This document shows positions 13,858 to 14,970 of a DNA stretch of 14,970 nucleotides, piece after piece. Location: the NCBI GenBank assembly GCA_934525735.1, contig CAKSZM010000042.1:1-14970 (forward strand), in the 5' to 3' direction. The notes beneath the pieces are model-generated. The model searched no databases and was not told where the DNA came from. It saw only the letters and a program-made list of their open reading frames with translations. The position numbers were made by a program, and so were the translations under genes. Every line of letters starts with the position of its first letter. Within the stretch, counting starts at the first letter, position 1. This DNA comes from an uncultured Faecalibacterium sp. (GTDB taxonomy: Bacteria; Bacillota; Clostridia; Oscillospirales; Ruminococcaceae).

Positions 13858-14970
13858 TTATTCCCCCGCTTCCGTCTGCTCCGGGGGCAGCTCGGCGGCC
13901 AGCAGATGGGCAAGGCCGCTGTAGCGCAGATTCTGGCGCACGTTGCCCATCATGCGGTTGGCAATGTCGCGCCGGCCCGCAACGATGCACAGCTTGCGCG
14001 CGCGGGTGACGCCGGTGTAGAACAGGTTGCGGTAGCACAGCCGCGGCGGCACCTGCGCCACCGGCAAAATCACCGCCGGGAACTCGCTGCCCTGGCTCTT
14101 GTGCACCGTGATGGCGTAGGCGATCTCCAGCTCGTTGAGGTTCTCCGCCGGATAGATGAGCCGCCGGTCGTCCATGCGCACCACCATGGAGCGGTCGCGC
14201 TGGTTGATGCTCTCCACGATGCCGATGTCGCCGTTGTAAGCGCCCACGCCCTGTTCCCCGCCAATGCGGTTCCAGACGATCTCGTAGTTGTTGCGCACCT
14301 GCATCACCTTGTCGCCTACCCGGAACACCCGGGATGCGCTTTGCAGCTGGGGTTTGCCCTTCTGCTCCGGGTTGAGCAGGTTCTGCAGCTCCACGTTCAG
14401 CGCCTGGGTGCCGGTGGGGCCGAGCTTGGTGGGGCAAAGCACCTGAATGTCCCGGATAGGGTCAAAGCCGTAGCTGCGGGGCAGCCGGGTGGTAACGAGG
14501 TCGCACACCAGCTGCCGGGCGACGTCGCCGTCCGCTTCGAGAAAAAAGAAATCGTCCGTTTTTCTGCCTTTTTTCAGCGGTTCGCCGCTGATGATGCGGT
14601 GGGCATTTTCCACGATCAGGCTGCGTGCCGCCTGCCGGAAGATCTCGTTCAGGCAGACCGTGGGCACCAGACCCGAGCGGATGATCTCGCCCAGAATGTT
14701 GCCCGGCCCCACGCTGGGCAGCTGGTCGGCGTCGCCCACCATGATGATGCGGCAGCTGTAGCGCAGCGCCGCGATCAGGGCCTGAAACAGCTTGACATCC
14801 ACCATGCTCATCTCGTCCAGTATGACCACGTCGTACTTGAGCAGGTTCTTGTCGTTGTGGATGAAGCTGACCACCCCGCCGGTATAGTCCACTTCCAGCA
14901 GGCGGTGGATGGTGCTGGCCTTGCGGCCGGTCAGCTCGCTGAGCCGCTTGGCGGCGCGGCCGGTGGGCGC
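13858..14970 (-). CDS. recD2: RecD2-like SF1B DNA helicase, 5' end outside the window
   Basis: The frame is open to the right edge; the 26 residues beyond the first internal GTG at 14892 read APTGRAAKRLSELTGRK...TIHRLLE, the RecD2 motif Ia region. Then come motif II VVILDEMSMVD, motif III IIMVGDADQLPSVGPGN, motif IV LNEIFRQA, a UvrD-like domain with VGDKVMQVRNNYEIVWN and YNGDIGIVE, motif V ITVHKSQGSEFPAVILPV, and motif VI FYTGVTRARKL. About 370 residues are visible of a protein usually 720-780 aa; the N-terminal half with Walker A is missing. RecD2 is a 5'-3' helicase of recombination and repair in Firmicutes lacking RecBC. The absence of recB and recC in view fits RecD2 over RecD, but the missing N-terminus prevents proof. 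A hairpin lies 12 nt after the stop. Confidence 0.92.
   Translation of the reverse strand, partial: APTGRAAKRLSELTGRKASTIHRLLEVDYTGGVVSFIHNDKNLLKYDVVILDEMSMVDVKLFQALIAALRYSCRIIMVGDADQLPSVGPGNILGEIIRSGLVPTVCLNEIFRQAARSLIVENAHRIISGEPLKKGRKTDDFFFLEADGDVARQLVCDLVTTRLPRSYGFDPIRDIQVLCPTKLGPTGTQALNVELQNLLNPEQKGKPQLQSASRVFRVGDKVMQVRNNYEIVWNRIGGEQGVGAYNGDIGIVESINQRDRSMVVRMDDRRLIYPAENLNELEIAYAITVHKSQGSEFPAVILPVAQVPPRLCYRNLFYTGVTRARKLCIVAGRRDIANRMMGNVRQNLRYSGLAHLLAAELPPEQTEAGE

Noticed and set aside
1..14970. CRISPR array, phage, toxin-antitoxin or conjugative genes
   Set aside because: No regularly spaced direct repeats and no frame with such motifs were seen on either strand.

Overview
The window is a GC-rich, gene-dense stretch of a bacterial chromosome and is mostly housekeeping. 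The gene set points to an anaerobic gut Firmicute of the Oscillospiraceae/Ruminococcaceae type, with Faecalibacterium or a close relative as my best guess. It includes an orphan sodium-pump decarboxylase pair (OadG/OadB), ThyX in place of ThyA, RecD2, a clostridial-style thymidylate kinase, and a PASTA-domain kinase-like protein. Typical A+G-rich Shine-Dalgarno sites and TATACT-type promoters fit as well. The genus is an inference, based partly on the look of the palindromic intergenic repeat at 1438-1571; nothing here proves it.

Layout. A partial gltD (glutamate synthase small subunit) enters from the left on the + strand and ends at a strong intrinsic terminator. Everything else is on the - strand and is read from right to left. 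A partial recD2 runs off the right edge. It is followed by a hairpin, then mreB with its own 5' region, then oadG-oadB with a clear sigma-A promoter and a strong terminator. After that comes a long, tightly packed gene run: pcrA, thyX, tmk, a structured 130-bp gap, a GNAT-like gene, mltG, a U32-family tRNA-hydroxylation gene, and a zinc-ribbon/pseudokinase/PASTA membrane protein. The run starts at a promoter just upstream of pcrA whose -35 sits against the oadB terminator. The last gene converges on gltD across a 233-bp gap holding the gltD terminator and a 134-bp palindromic, MITE-like repeat.

How the genes fit together. thyX and tmk overlap by 4 bp and catalyse successive steps, dUMP to dTMP to dTDP. 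pcrA and recD2 are both SF1 DNA helicases. mreB, mltG and the PASTA protein all relate to peptidoglycan growth. mltG beside U32 echoes the yrrL-yrrN/yrrO order of Bacillus subtilis. OadB keeps every key pump residue I could place, but no biotin or carboxyltransferase partner lies nearby.

Most unusual points: (1) the kinase-like protein has lost the VAIK Lys, the HRD Asp and the DFG Asp, so it looks like a PASTA pseudokinase with an N-terminal zinc ribbon; (2) PcrA carries a roughly 75-residue Gly/Ser/Tyr/Arg-rich tail resembling eukaryotic FUS-type low-complexity domains, plus an insert of about 45 residues in domain 1A; (3) the tmk/GNAT gap can form mutually exclusive hairpins; (4) there is a near-palindromic MITE-like element. 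I found no convincing new multi-gene system, CRISPR array, phage or toxin-antitoxin locus.
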